A DNA stretch of 64,000 bases from Paenibacillus oryzae (GTDB lineage: Bacteria; Bacillota; Bacilli; Paenibacillales; Paenibacillaceae), in contig NZ_LYPA01000065.1 of assembly GCF_001675045.1 (NCBI RefSeq), forward strand, positions 62,001-126,000. Direction: 5' to 3'. The notes below the pieces were generated by a model that was not told the origin of the DNA, did no database searches, and saw only the letters and a list, made by a program, of their open reading frames with translations. The stretch's first letter is position 1. Each line of letters opens with the position of its first letter. Positions 53,175-63,745 of the stretch are shown in pieces. A program made the position numbers and the translations under genes.

Positions 53175-55874
53175 TTATGAGATGAGTCCTAGCCATTTCC
53201 AATAAGGCACGCAGGCGGCGGTCAATAGAAGAACAACAACTCCGTAGCCTAGCGCGGTCAGCTGACCCTGCCGGTGAGTAAAGGATTTGCCTTCGGCGCT
53301 GTAATAAGCGGTCAAATAAGTAGGCGATTGGTACGCGAAAAAAAACGGGTCAGTTGACAGCAGAATAACAAAAACAGTCACCCAGGGGTGAATTCCTGCG
53401 TTGGCTGCCAGATGAACGGTGGACACAACAAGCAAAATCAAGGCGGCGTCATCTCGAACAACCAGCGTCACCACAAATGAAAGCAACACGATAGCGAGCA
53501 GAAACAGGACGGGGGAAGCGGTAAAAATAGCGAGCCGATCACCCAGCAGCGCGGTCAAGCCATCCACTGCTCCAACCTGCTGGGCAACCTCGCCAAAGCT
53601 GAAGGCAATGCCGATAAAAAGCAGAAACGGCCAGTCGATGCCGGACTTGAGCGTTTGCTCATCCAGAACGCCGGTGACCGCAAGCATGACAAAACCAAGC
53701 AGCATGATCCAAACGTAGTCTATGCCATGAAGCGGCTCCAGCATCATGAGGAGGATGGAGCCTGCCGCTGCGGCTGCCGTTATTTTTTCAACTCTGGTAA
53801 AGCCGCCAAGCAGCTTCAGCTGTTCCTGGAGCACTTCCGCGGAAATCGGCTTGCCTGCTTCCTTGCGCCTGAACATCCAGCCCAAATAGATGGTCATGCC
53901 GATACTGAACAAAACAAATGCTGGCAGCGCGTATAGAAACCATTGGAACCAGGAGATGGCTGACGAGCTCCCCGTCAGGCCAAGCGCGAGGACATTGCTG
54001 TAGGAGCCGGTCAGCACAAACGGCGCCGTAAAGCCGTAGAACACCATGGCTGTCAAGGAAAGTCCCGCCATGGCCCGTGACCGGTCGGCGTATCCCATCG
54101 CCTCCGACAAGGTGCGGGCAACGGGAACGCCAAGCCCCACCTTCGCGGAAGAGGAAGGCAGCAGCGGATTAAGCAATATGCCGCTTGCGATCAATCCCCA
54201 GAATTGTCCCCGATAGCTGGAGGGGAACAGCTTGAGCGCCAGCAAGGAGAAACGGTACAGCAAACCCGATTTGGCAATGGCAGCACCAAGCGCCAGCACA
54301 AACAGCATGTAGAGCCAGCTAGGCGACGCAAAACCCGACAGAGCTTCCGCCGGCTCCGCTATCCCGGCTGCCACCCACAGCAGAGCCATCAGCAATGCGA
54401 CTACATAGTCGGGTATAATCCGTATGATCCACAGCAGAACGGCCGCGATGCCTATGCCCGCAAAATCCATGCCTTGACGGGTAAAGCCTGCAATCGGAGG
54501 CGCAAAATGAAAATAAAGCAAGCTTAACAAAGCCAGCAAGACAGCAACGATAAGCTGAATGGTCCGTCCGCCAGGCAACGCGCCGGCATTAAACGCCAGC
54601 CGTCGTGTAACCCCGCTTCGCCATCTGCTTCCTGCGGCTGTAAGGCTTCCTGCTGGCCAGGTATCCTCAGAGTCGGGCGGCGACTCCGCCAAGGCGGCGT
54701 ATTCCAGCGCCTTCTGATGCCTTCCGGCGCGCCGGCACCATTCTGCCGCCCATTCATACATGGCGATAGTTTGTTCTTTGGTAAAGCTTCCCGGATATTG
54801 CTCCAGAATAGCTTGCAGCCGGATAAAGCCTTCCTCTCTTTGCCGGGACAAGCAGCTATCCAGATAGGCGAGCAGCAGCTCCGGCCATTGGCGCAAAAAC
54901 TTATCCGGACAGGCCTCCAGCAGCTCCGCAAACGGTGGAAGCGAGGAAACGGGAGTCGTTGAGTTGTTTGTTCGCTGCTTTTTTCCCTTTTTGCTGGTAT
55001 TTTGGGGAGCTTCTTCTGAATGGCTGGAGCTGGAGCGGCGATTCAGAGCAAAGCAGCGGTGGAGGTCGGCCAGCAGCATTTCCCATCCGCTCCCGTCCCC
55101 GCCTGCCAGCATCGCCGCCGCCGCGCTCCAATCCCCAAGCTCCCTGTAATAGCGGCTTGCCTCCTCAAGCCAGGCCGCTTTTGCGGCTGGGCCATATTTA
55201 TCCGCAAAGGCTTTTTCCAGCTCCTGTCTGGCTCCAGCTAATACACTGAAGCGAAACGGGTATTTTTCGTCCCGTTTTATGTAGTTGAAGACAGTAGCAT
55301 GAGCGGAAACCGCGGTGTCCAGTCCTTGCGTGTTCAACCTGCGCTCCAGCAGGGCGTAATCGGCAAACGGGAGGACGGCGGCGGCGGTCAATGCCTCCGC
55401 CACCATTTGCGGCCACGCTGCTTTCGCCTGGCGAAGCCGTGCCGCCTCGGACTCCAGAGATTGAGCGAGCCGGGAATTGGTGGCGGTCAGCCTGCCGGAC
55501 AACAAGGCGATAAAGTAGGCGGACATGGAGGGATGTTGTCCTATCAGCTGCTGAAAGGTTTCGCCGTTTATTTCATAAAGCTCTGTTGCTTCCGTGGAGC
55601 GCGCGGTGGCGCTGCGGGGTTCGCCCGTCAGCAATGCCATCTCCCCGAATACGGCTCCGGCGCCAAGCGAGGTCAATGCCCGCTGTGTTCCATCGGGATT
55701 TTGTATAAAAAGGCCGATTTCGCCGCTCAATACGATGTACATCTTGTCGCCCGGCTCCCCGAAGCGAAACAACACCTCATCCTGCGGAACAGATTTTCGT
55801 TCCAGCTTGCCAAGCACTTTGGCGAGGTCTACGCTCGACAGTCCTCGAAAAAGAGCGATGTCCCCTATCTTCAT
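53175..55874 (-). CDS. Cyclic-nucleotide-binding domain fused to an SLC13-type transporter
   Basis: 899 residues. Residues 1-125 are a CNB domain ('PQDEVLFRFGEPGDKMYIVLSGEIGLF' region; phosphate-binding cassette 'FGEMALLTGEPRSATA'). Residues about 130-430 are helical and TPR-like, and 430-899 form an SLC13/DASS transporter with about eleven helices and conserved loops ('NPLLPSSSAKVGLGVPVA', 'LVVRDDAALILLVVSTVHL'). GGGAGGG precedes the ATG. Fusing a nucleotide sensor directly to a di/tricarboxylate- or sulfate-type transporter suggests that transport is gated by a cyclic nucleotide. The substrate and nucleotide are unknown. Confidence 0.9.
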   Translation of the reverse strand: MKIGDIALFRGLSSVDLAKVLGKLERKSVPQDEVLFRFGEPGDKMYIVLSGEIGLFIQNPDGTQRALTSLGAGAVFGEMALLTGEPRSATARSTEATELYEINGETFQQLIGQHPSMSAYFIALLSGRLTATNSRLAQSLESEAARLRQAKAAWPQMVAEALTAAAVLPFADYALLERRLNTQGLDTAVSAHATVFNYIKRDEKYPFRFSVLAGARQELEKAFADKYGPAAKAAWLEEASRYYRELGDWSAAAAMLAGGDGSGWEMLLADLHRCFALNRRSSSSHSEEAPQNTSKKGKKQRTNNSTTPVSSLPPFAELLEACPDKFLRQWPELLLAYLDSCLSRQREEGFIRLQAILEQYPGSFTKEQTIAMYEWAAEWCRRAGRHQKALEYAALAESPPDSEDTWPAGSLTAAGSRWRSGVTRRLAFNAGALPGGRTIQLIVAVLLALLSLLYFHFAPPIAGFTRQGMDFAGIGIAAVLLWIIRIIPDYVVALLMALLWVAAGIAEPAEALSGFASPSWLYMLFVLALGAAIAKSGLLYRFSLLALKLFPSSYRGQFWGLIASGILLNPLLPSSSAKVGLGVPVARTLSEAMGYADRSRAMAGLSLTAMVFYGFTAPFVLTGSYSNVLALGLTGSSSAISWFQWFLYALPAFVLFSIGMTIYLGWMFRRKEAGKPISAEVLQEQLKLLGGFTRVEKITAAAAAGSILLMMLEPLHGIDYVWIMLLGFVMLAVTGVLDEQTLKSGIDWPFLLFIGIAFSFGEVAQQVGAVDGLTALLGDRLAIFTASPVLFLLAIVLLSFVVTLVVRDDAALILLVVSTVHLAANAGIHPWVTVFVILLSTDPFFFAYQSPTYLTAYYSAEGKSFTHRQGQLTALGYGVVVLLLTAACVPYWKWLGLIS

Positions 55875-56070
55875 AATGCCCTCCCGATTTAAAATAATTT
55901 GAACTCACATTTTATGACATTACTCTCCAGTATAAGGGCAATCTCTATGAAACAAAATAACCCGTTTTACATATATATTCCGCTCAAAACGTAACTTTTT
56001 CGCGCTACAATCTCTTGCCAATACCGGGTTATACTAGAAGTAATTTGAGCGAGGAAAGAGAGGAATAACG

Positions 56071-58446
56071 ATGATTAGACCAAGCGAGGATAATCAGTAT
56101 TACGAGCTGCACAGTCCAACCGCAATGCCCAAAGCATCGGGGTTTCTTTGGAATGAAAACATGATGATTCATATGAATTGCAGAGGTTATGCCGTTTCCC
56201 AGTTCATGCAGCCGGAGCCCTCCAAATATAGTCATGCGCCCAATCTGGAAGCCAAAACCTTTATGCAGCCGGAGCAGCCTTATTACGCTCATCATCCCGG
56301 CCGCTTCGTTTATATCAAGGATGAGGAAAGCGGAGGGCTATTTTCCGCACCGTACGAGCCGGTCCGGGTTTTGCCGGAGCGTTATACGTTTTTTGCAGGC
56401 AAACACGATATTAAATGGCTGGTTCAACACGACGGCATCGCCGTTGAAATGAAGCTTGGCTTGTCCAAAAACGATCCCTTCGAGCTATGGACGGTCAAGG
56501 TGGCCAATCAGGGACGAGCAAAGCGGAAAATAAGCGTTTATCCGTATTATACGGTGGGATATATGTCTTGGATGAATCAGTCCGGACAATATCATGAGGA
56601 GCTGCAAAGCATTGTCTGCTCCTCCATAACGCCTTATCAGAAGTATAAGGAATATGACAAAATCAAGCATTTGAACGATAAAACCTTCCTGCTTGCAGAT
56701 AAGGCCCCGACCGCCTGGGAGGTTAACCAGGAGGTGTTCGAGGGAGAAGGGGGGATCGGCAACCCCTCCGCACTGGAAGGAGATACGCTGAGCGGCAGCG
56801 ATGCCCGCTACGAGATGCCTGTATGCGTTATGCAATATAAGCTTGAGCTTGAGCCGGGAGATGAAACCGAGCTTCGTTTTATTTTTGGAGCCGCGCGAAC
56901 AGAGGAGGACATCGCCGCTATTCGCCGCAAATACTTCCAGCCGGGAACCGGGGGAAGCGACGGATTTGCTGAAGCGGAGGCGGAATATGCCGCTTATGTG
57001 AGGGAAGGCGAGGGCTGTCTGGAAATCGATACGCCGGACAAGGCATTGGATAATTTTGCGAATCATTGGCTGCCAAGGCAGATGTATTATCACGGCAGGA
57101 CCAACCGGCTGACGACAGATCCTCAGACGCGCAATTATTTGCAGGATAACATGGGGATGAGCTATATGGCGCCCGAGCTTGCCAGAGAGGCGTTCCTGAC
57201 GGCGCTGAGCCAGCAGAATGCCAGCGGAGCTATGCCGGACGGCATTATTTTGCACAAGGACGCGGAGCTTAAATATATTAATCAGGTCCCTCATACCGAT
57301 CATTGCGTATGGCTGCCGGTTTGTCTAGTTACCTATCTGGACGAAACGGACGACTATTCCCTATTGGAGGAGAAGGTGGCCTTTGCCGACAGCCCGGAGC
57401 TGGCCACTGTCAGCCGTCATATTGATCTGGCCATGGAGTGGCTGCTGAAAACGAGGGACGAGCGCGGCTTGAACTATATCGAGCAAGGCGACTGGTGCGA
57501 TCCCATGAACATGGTTGGATATAAAGGAAAAGGCGTTTCGGGCTGGCTGACTATGGCGTCCGGCTACGCGTTTCGCGTTTGGGGAGATATTTGCCAGAAC
57601 TGCGGCCGGATGGAGGAAGCTGCGCTTTATCGTCAAAGGGCGGAGGAAACCAATGAGATTGTCAACCGCTATTTGTGGGACGGCAACTGGTATGCGCGCG
57701 GCATAACGGACGACAATGTGCCTTTTGGCATTAGCTCCGATAAGGAAGGCAAGGTGTTTATTAACCCGCAGGGGTGGTCGCTTATGTGCGGAGCGGCGGA
57801 TGAGCAGAAAAAGGCAAAGCTTATGCAGGCGGTAACGGAGCATCTGGAGTCGCCATACGGGGTTGAAAAGCTGGGCCCCCCTTATACGGCGATGCGCGAG
57901 GACGTTGGCAGGGTGACGCAGAAGCATCCCGGAACGGCGGAAAACGGCGCGGTCTATAATCATGCCGCCGCTTTCTATATTTATGCCTTGTATTTGGCGG
58001 ATGAGAAGGATCATGCTTTTGATCTCTTGAGAAGAATGATTCCCGGACCGGATCAGGAGGATCTGGAGAGAAGGGGACAGCTTCCGGTATTTATTCCCAA
58101 TTATTACCGTGGGGCTTACCGTCAAATTCCGAGGACGGCGGGCCGCTCCAGCCACTTATTTAACACCGGAACGGTGCCTTGGGTGTACCGGATTTTGGTG
58201 GACGGCCTGTTCGGCCTAAAGGGAGAACGCAACGGTTTGCGCGTTGCGCCGCGGCTGCCTTCGGATTGGAGCGGGGTTTCCGTTAAACGAAGCTTCAGGG
58301 GAGCGGAGCTAAATGTATCCATCAAGCGGTACAAAGGTATTGCAGCGCAAGAGGTTTACGTGGACGGTGAGCTGGCGGAAGACGGCTTGCTCGCCCATCT
58401 GGAAACCGGGAAGCATTATGAGGTGCTGGTAAAAATCCCAGGATGA
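56071..58446 (+). CDS. GH94-family phosphorylase (cellobiose/chitobiose phosphorylase-like)
   Basis: 791 residues, the usual size of GH94 (glycosyltransferase 36) enzymes. An N-terminal beta-sandwich (about 1-280) leads through a helical linker to an (alpha/alpha)6 barrel. The catalytic Asp lies in 'EQGDWCDPMNMVG', where many members have WND; here Cys replaces Asn. It would cleave a beta-linked disaccharide with phosphate, giving a sugar-1-phosphate. No signal peptide. AGAGAGG precedes the ATG. The substrate is not identifiable from the sequence. Confidence 0.9.
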   Translation: MIRPSEDNQYYELHSPTAMPKASGFLWNENMMIHMNCRGYAVSQFMQPEPSKYSHAPNLEAKTFMQPEQPYYAHHPGRFVYIKDEESGGLFSAPYEPVRVLPERYTFFAGKHDIKWLVQHDGIAVEMKLGLSKNDPFELWTVKVANQGRAKRKISVYPYYTVGYMSWMNQSGQYHEELQSIVCSSITPYQKYKEYDKIKHLNDKTFLLADKAPTAWEVNQEVFEGEGGIGNPSALEGDTLSGSDARYEMPVCVMQYKLELEPGDETELRFIFGAARTEEDIAAIRRKYFQPGTGGSDGFAEAEAEYAAYVREGEGCLEIDTPDKALDNFANHWLPRQMYYHGRTNRLTTDPQTRNYLQDNMGMSYMAPELAREAFLTALSQQNASGAMPDGIILHKDAELKYINQVPHTDHCVWLPVCLVTYLDETDDYSLLEEKVAFADSPELATVSRHIDLAMEWLLKTRDERGLNYIEQGDWCDPMNMVGYKGKGVSGWLTMASGYAFRVWGDICQNCGRMEEAALYRQRAEETNEIVNRYLWDGNWYARGITDDNVPFGISSDKEGKVFINPQGWSLMCGAADEQKKAKLMQAVTEHLESPYGVEKLGPPYTAMREDVGRVTQKHPGTAENGAVYNHAAAFYIYALYLADEKDHAFDLLRRMIPGPDQEDLERRGQLPVFIPNYYRGAYRQIPRTAGRSSHLFNTGTVPWVYRILVDGLFGLKGERNGLRVAPRLPSDWSGVSVKRSFRGAELNVSIKRYKGIAAQEVYVDGELAEDGLLAHLETGKHYEVLVKIPG

Positions 58447-58500
58447 AAACCAGAGTTAAAACGGTTGCAGCAAGAATATAAGTTGGGAAAACGAAGAAGC

Positions 58501-58550
58501 GCCCTTGGACAAGCGGGTTGAGCTATTGAATTCGCCGCCGAAGGGCTTTT
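58501..58550 (+). terminator. Likely terminator of the GH94 gene
   Basis: GCCCTT/AAGGGC stem with a long loop, followed by TTTT. Confidence 0.5.
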
Positions 58551-58703
58551 CCTGTTTCTGCCGCCGTTTTATCGTCTCTGCTCGGCACTCCGCGTTTGTG
58601 ATAAGCATCCAAATATTTACCTTTACACTAACTCTAATTGATGTTAGATTTTATAACATGAGATAAAAGGGGTCTCCTTTAGTTAACGGAGGTGAATCGG
58701 CAG

Positions 58704-59567
58704 ATGGATATGGAAAGGCAATTTCGCTATAAGAATGATTATTTTTCGGAATTGATCGAAGGGTATGCCGGAACGGAGGAGGAGGCGCTGCGGCGCGGTG
58801 CGCAATATGGGCTGGCTTCAGACAAACATGCTTTGCTGATTGCAGCAAGGCAGGATGCGAGGCCGTCCTCCGGGAAATCCTTGGCGACCGAAGGGCTGAC
58901 GGATTATCAGGCCGGAATCGAACGAGACCGCCATTACGGGCTGCTGGAGCAGGCATTTGCACGCACGGGATATGTTTGCGTTATGTTTGTTAAGCATGGA
59001 GGCTTTGGCATTCTTCTGTATTGTGAAGAATCTGCCCTTAATGAAGGCGCCCTGCTCGCGCAGTTGAAGGATATTTCCGAAATGCTTTACCGGGAGCAGC
59101 GACTGAGCTATTCCTTCGGAGTAGGAAACCCCTTTACAGGCGCGCTGAATGTGGGGGCCTCCTATCGGGAGGCGTTACACGCCTTGCAGGATGGCGATAG
59201 AATGGGGAAAAAGCGCTTTGCGCTGCTATACCGGAGCATGGATGTGGGCAGGCTGTTTCGTTTGCTGCCTCCCGAAGAAGCAGAGCGTTATTATCGCGAG
59301 TCGCTTAAGGAGTTGCTTGGTTCGGGCGAACAGGAGCATGGCGAAATGCTGCGTACGCTGAAGGCCTATTATGAAAATCACTGCAACTTGATTGAGACGG
59401 CCAAAGCCCTTCACGTACATCGCAATACGGTTGTATACCGGGTGGAGAAAGCGGAGAAGCTGCTGGGCCGCAAGCTGAAGGATGCGCGCACCGCCTTTGG
59501 CTTCCGCGTAGCCTTTGCTATGGAGGAGATGCTGGGCAGCGAGAACCTTGCCATTAGAAATGAGTAA
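58704..59567 (+). CDS. PucR/CdaR-type transcriptional regulator
   Basis: 287 residues from the ATG at 58704 (GGAGGTG nine bases upstream; a GTG and a later ATG are less well placed). The central region has the GGDEF-like CdaR fold without catalytic residues. The C-terminus has the HTH_30 domain ('LKAYYENHCNLIETAKALHVHRNTV' shortened to 'TAKALHVHRNTVVYRVEKAE'). The N-terminal sensor domain typical of longer PucR proteins is absent. It follows the GH94 gene after a terminator and may regulate it or itself. Confidence 0.9.
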   Translation: MDMERQFRYKNDYFSELIEGYAGTEEEALRRGAQYGLASDKHALLIAARQDARPSSGKSLATEGLTDYQAGIERDRHYGLLEQAFARTGYVCVMFVKHGGFGILLYCEESALNEGALLAQLKDISEMLYREQRLSYSFGVGNPFTGALNVGASYREALHALQDGDRMGKKRFALLYRSMDVGRLFRLLPPEEAERYYRESLKELLGSGEQEHGEMLRTLKAYYENHCNLIETAKALHVHRNTVVYRVEKAEKLLGRKLKDARTAFGFRVAFAMEEMLGSENLAIRNE

Positions 59568-59658
59568 CAAAGCCGTCTGTATTCAGACCCCGGGAGGTTA
59601 CGGGAATTGTTTGCAGCCAGGCTCTCAGGCTCGGGCAAACGATGCTTTCGCCGCTTGT

Positions 59659-61239
59659 TCAAGCTCCAATCAGAGGGTTGTCCGACGTCTTATACAGCGT
59701 AACCAGATTGCGGCCGCTATGCTTGGAGGTGTAAAGCGCAGAGTCGGCATGGCGAAGCAATTCCTCAAGCGTCGGCCATGAAATGCCGTTTTTTGCTACC
59801 CCAACCCCAAAGCTTGCTGTAATATGCAAGTCGCCGTTATATCCTCGATAAGGCGTGTTAAAGATCGCCTGCCGCAGCGTTTCAGCCAGCCTGACGGCCT
59901 CCTCCCCATCGGATACAGGGGCCGCCACAACAAATTCCTCTCCTCCATACCGGGCGAACAACGCGCCTTCCGGCATCCTGTCCCTGCATATGTTGACGGT
60001 GTGAATCAGTACGGTATCGCCAACCTCATGACCATATTCATCGTTAAAATGTTTAAAATGATCAATGTCAAACAAAATGACCGCAACAGCTGCCCCTTCA
60101 TCAGCCGTTTTTTCCAGCAGCATTTTTCCCCGCTGAATAAACTGAGTCCGGTTAAATACTCCCGTCATTCCATCGTAATACGCCATTTGCTTTAATTGAG
60201 CCTGCAGTCTGCTCTGCTCCGTTATATCGATCAAAATTAGCAAATATCCGATTTGTTCGTTGTATCTGTCATTAACCGTTGAAATCCTGACCTGGTAAGT
60301 GGCGGGTTCATTTTTGAGCTGGACCCGAATTTCCTGCTGGCCCGGGTTATCGCCGGAGGTATCGGGGAATGGAGCCCCGGTAAGATCAGGCCAGGCTTCG
60401 TCAAGCCGTCTGCCAAGCGGCAAATGCCGCAGGCCCGGAAGCATGCGGCGCGCCGAGGCGTTGTAGTCAATAAAGCGGCGCTTCACGTCTAATACAATTG
60501 CCCCTTCATGCATGCTTTCAAAAAGAGCTTCCTTGGCGATGGGCACAATCATGAGCATACGGGTCGACATAAACGCCCACAAATACATGGCGGAGGTTAG
60601 AAAAAGCACAAACGGGACGGGATCAATGCCCCAGGGAGTAAGGCCTAGCAAATAAATGAACGCGGAAACCATCGGCAGAAATTGCCCGCAAATCAGAGTT
60701 AACAGCGGCCGCTTGTATGCTTTTTTTGTTGTGCTCCACTTGCGGAGCAGCACTACGGCACCTGCCAGCAGGCACCCGAAGGTAAATGAGCCGTGCACAA
60801 TATACCAATAGCCAACCTCGATATCGGCGGTAGCCGAAGATACGTCGGGGCGCAAATAAATGGATTTATAGAATAAATGATGTAAATCATTGGTAGATAC
60901 TAAGAGGAGGGTAATGACCGGGATGACGTACAACGCCTGCATGGCGCGGCGGGATAGCTTTTTGCCAGTATAGTCAAGACATAGCTTAAGCCCTATAACC
61001 GGCGCAAACGCAATACCGATATATTCGATAACCGTCCAGAACTTGATTTCGGCAAGCGAGCCGCTGGACAGCTCAAAGGCGTTTGCAAATATATAGATGC
61101 TTTGAAGCAAGGTTAATACAATAAGGGATTGAAACCCTCTTATTTCTTTCCTTTTCAGAAAGGAATAAATACATAAAAAGACCGTTAATACGCCTGATGT
61201 CGATACCAGAGTAATATACATGGTCAAATGGGAAGCCAT
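59659..61239 (-). CDS. 7TM-PAS-GGDEF diguanylate cyclase
   Basis: 526 residues. About seven membrane helices (1-225) of the HisKA_7TM sensor type are followed by a PAS domain (about 230-350) and a GGDEF domain (about 355-520) with an intact GGEEF at 432-436. As in the protein at 1546, the RxxD inhibitory site is missing. It lies head-to-head with a chemoreceptor gene, linking c-di-GMP and motility. The ligand is unknown. Confidence 0.93.
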   Translation of the reverse strand: MASHLTMYITLVSTSGVLTVFLCIYSFLKRKEIRGFQSLIVLTLLQSIYIFANAFELSSGSLAEIKFWTVIEYIGIAFAPVIGLKLCLDYTGKKLSRRAMQALYVIPVITLLLVSTNDLHHLFYKSIYLRPDVSSATADIEVGYWYIVHGSFTFGCLLAGAVVLLRKWSTTKKAYKRPLLTLICGQFLPMVSAFIYLLGLTPWGIDPVPFVLFLTSAMYLWAFMSTRMLMIVPIAKEALFESMHEGAIVLDVKRRFIDYNASARRMLPGLRHLPLGRRLDEAWPDLTGAPFPDTSGDNPGQQEIRVQLKNEPATYQVRISTVNDRYNEQIGYLLILIDITEQSRLQAQLKQMAYYDGMTGVFNRTQFIQRGKMLLEKTADEGAAVAVILFDIDHFKHFNDEYGHEVGDTVLIHTVNICRDRMPEGALFARYGGEEFVVAAPVSDGEEAVRLAETLRQAIFNTPYRGYNGDLHITASFGVGVAKNGISWPTLEELLRHADSALYTSKHSGRNLVTLYKTSDNPLIGA

Positions 61240-61377
61240 GACGATCCGCCCTTATAATAAAGTATGGGAATATTACTATCGTATCACAGCCTGGGCGGCA
61301 GGCAAAAGTCCCATTGCATTGCCGCGTTGCAGCAATATCGTTTTTTAGATGAATAAACAAAAAAAATCTATCGATTT

Positions 61378-61395
61378 TAACGATTAATATCGTTA
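61378..61395. promoter_or_regulatory. Palindrome between GGDEF and chemoreceptor genes
   Basis: TAACGAT-TAAT-ATCGTTA, perfect 7-bp arms, in the shared upstream region and followed by an AT-rich stretch that could serve as a -10. No sigma-D consensus was seen. Confidence 0.4.
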
Positions 61396-61431
61396 TTATT
61401 ATAGCAATACGTATAAAAGGTGGGGTTAACA

Positions 61432-63549
61432 TTGAATAATTTTCTTATCAGGCCATTCACAGCGATTATGTCCCGTCTGAAATACGCGCAAAAGTTTATT
61501 TTGCTCAGTCTGTTGCTAGTGGTGCCCTTGGCGGCTCTTTTAAACATCTGGCTGATGGAGCTTCAGAAAAATATTGATTTTGCAGAGAAAGAGGAAGCTG
61601 GCGTTACATATATTGAAGCTCTTTTTCCCGTTGTTCTGCAGGTTCAGAAGCATCGCGGTTTGGCAAACGGTTTTTTGAATGGCGGTTCTGAGGCTGGAGC
61701 CGACCTTGAGGCGGTAGGAAAGCAGCTGGATGATCTGCTGGCCAAAATTTCGGTTGAGGAAGCCGGCGCCAAATCGAAATTGGATAGCGAAGCAAGCTGG
61801 ATCCAGATTGTGGAGGAATGGCAATCATTAAGATCCGGCGTGAAGGGGTTGACGCCTGATGAAAGCTTTCGCATCCATTCCGAGCTGATCCAGAAAGTGC
61901 TTGATCATATTTTACATGCCGCAGATCAATCAGGACTTACTTTGGACCCGGAAATCGACTCCTATTATGTAATGGACTTGATGGTAAACCGTTTACCGGC
62001 CTTGATTGAGCTCTCTGGACAGGTTCGCGGGTTAGGCAACGGTATTTTAACAAGCAAAAGTCTGTCAGAGGATGATAAAATCAATTTGGAAATATTAAAT
62101 AAGCAAATGAACTCTACTCTTCTAAGCATGCAAAAAAGTCTTACAAAAATTGAAGATACTAACGCCACATCCTCCGCGAATATCGCGGAAGCGGGAACAA
62201 CCGCCATTCAGGAGGTTCAGCAGTTCACCAGCTTGCTGGAGGAAAAGCTATTAAAGGATTCCGGCTTGTCCATGAACCCGGCGGAGTTTTTTGCAAAAGG
62301 AACACAAACCATTGATGCCTCTGCCGAGTTGTTTAATAGTACGGCTCTTGAGATGGAACGGCTGCTGGCGGAGCGTCTTGGAGAGTATAGCAGTAACCGA
62401 TTGGTCATGCTGGCTATTGTTTCAGCGGCTGTGTTGCTCGTAGCCTTGTTTTATCTTGGATTTTACGGCAATGTCCGAACAACCATCCAATTGCTGCGCG
62501 ACGGCGCAAATCAAATGGCGAAAGGTGATTTATCCCGGCGTTTTGAGTTAAATACAAAGGATGAGCTCCGGTATGTCGGGGAGTCCTTTAATGACATGGC
62601 GGATGCTTTGAACAAGCTGCTGTTGCGGAACCAGGAAATAGCGGAGCAGGTTGCGGCAACGTCGGAGGAGCTGTCTGCGCTTTCGGTGGAATGCAGTTCA
62701 GTGACGGGGCAAATTGCCGGAGCTGTGGGGGCGATATCCGACGGAGCCGACGCACAGCAGAAAATATCGGAAGAAAACGCGCTTGCGATGAGCGAGGTGG
62801 CTGCGGCTATTAACCGTATAGCGGAAACAGCCTCTGATGTATCGGAATCGGCGACTGACATTACGGAAGGCGCGCGCCTTGGCCAGATGAAGCTGGAGGA
62901 TACCTTCCAGCAAATGAGCAGCATTCAGACGGCGGTCCGTCATTCCAGCGATCTTGCCCTTCAGCTTAATCAGCGTTCGGAAGAGATTAATTCCATTGTT
63001 TCACTCATTATGGAGATTTCCTCGCAAACTCAATTGCTTGCGCTGAATGCCAACATCGAAGCCGCCCGTGCGGGTGAACACGGCAGAGGTTTTGCAGTGG
63101 TGGCGAGCGAGGTGAAAAAGCTGGCGGAGCAGGCTTCGCAATCGGCGCAGTCCATTACCACGCTAATCGGAGATGTTCGGGTTCTGCTTGGACAGGTAAC
63201 ACTTTCCATGAAGGAATCTACTGCAGTGACCGAGCAAGGAATGGCAGCCAATCATGAAGCGGTTGACGCGATCGGAAAAATACTGCATTCCATTGGGCAA
63301 GTCGCCCAGCATATTCAGGAAGTGTCTGCCGCTACGGAGGAAGTATCGGCAAGCTCGCAGCAAGTAACGGCCTCTATTGGCGAGATGGCAGGCGTCGCAC
63401 GAGGCACGGCGGAGGAGACGCGTAATGTAGCGGCCGCAACCCAGCAGCAATTGTCCTCGATGGAAGAGGTGCAGGCTTCCTCTGAGGTTCTTAGCGCCAG
63501 CGCCACTCAACTGCAGGATGAGCTTAATAAGTTTGTGTTAAAAAAATAA
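61432..63549 (+). CDS. Methyl-accepting chemotaxis protein with NIT-like sensor
   Basis: 705 residues from a TTG at 61432 (AAAGGTGG eight bases before it; the GTG at 61420 overlaps that site). One membrane helix (about 24-45), an extracellular helical sensor (about 50-320) whose '[14 protein letters not shown]' segment resembles the NIT nitrate/nitrite domain, a second helix (about 320-342), HAMP, and a signalling domain with the hairpin tip '[27 protein letters not shown]' shortened to '[20 protein letters not shown]'. Ligand identity is inferred only weakly. Confidence 0.94.
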   Translation: MNNFLIRPFTAIMSRLKYAQKFILLSLLLVVPLAALLNIWLMELQKNIDFAEKEEAGVTYIEALFPVVLQVQKHRGLANGFLNGGSEAGADLEAVGKQLDDLLAKISVEEAGAKSKLDSEASWIQIVEEWQSLRSGVKGLTPDESFRIHSELIQKVLDHILHAADQSGLTLDPEIDSYYVMDLMVNRLPALIELSGQVRGLGNGILTSKSLSEDDKINLEILNKQMNSTLLSMQKSLTKIEDTNATSSANIAEAGTTAIQEVQQFTSLLEEKLLKDSGLSMNPAEFFAKGTQTIDASAELFNSTALEMERLLAERLGEYSSNRLVMLAIVSAAVLLVALFYLGFYGNVRTTIQLLRDGANQMAKGDLSRRFELNTKDELRYVGESFNDMADALNKLLLRNQEIAEQVAATSEELSALSVECSSVTGQIAGAVGAISDGADAQQKISEENALAMSEVAAAINRIAETASDVSESATDITEGARLGQMKLEDTFQQMSSIQTAVRHSSDLALQLNQRSEEINSIVSLIMEISSQTQLLALNANIEAARAGEHGRGFAVVASEVKKLAEQASQSAQSITTLIGDVRVLLGQVTLSMKESTAVTEQGMAANHEAVDAIGKILHSIGQVAQHIQEVSAATEEVSASSQQVTASIGEMAGVARGTAEETRNVAAATQQQLSSMEEVQASSEVLSASATQLQDELNKFVLKK

Positions 63550-63637
63550 TATCCGATATGGACTGATGCCGCCATAAACGATGTCCGTTTTTCATGGAAC
63601 ACTTTTTCATAGAACACTTGATGGAGCCGTACTGCGG

Positions 63638-63667
63638 TTGACATTAAAATTGGTAATATGGTATATA
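63638..63667 (+). promoter_or_regulatory. Predicted sigma-A promoter of htpG
   Basis: TTGACA (63638-63643), 18-nt spacer, TATATA (63662-63667), immediately before the CIRCE element. Confidence 0.7.
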
Positions 63668-63677
63668 AAAGGTAGGA

Positions 63678-63704
63678 TTAGCACTCAGGAGGACTGAGTG
63701 CTAA
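63678..63704. promoter_or_regulatory. CIRCE operator (HrcA)
   Basis: Perfect TTAGCACTC-N9-GAGTGCTAA, placed at the expected transcription start region of htpG. It predicts HrcA repression and heat induction. Confidence 0.95.
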
Positions 63705-63745
63705 CGAATTGTTCTATGAGGCATTGAAAGGAAGGGGAACAACAA

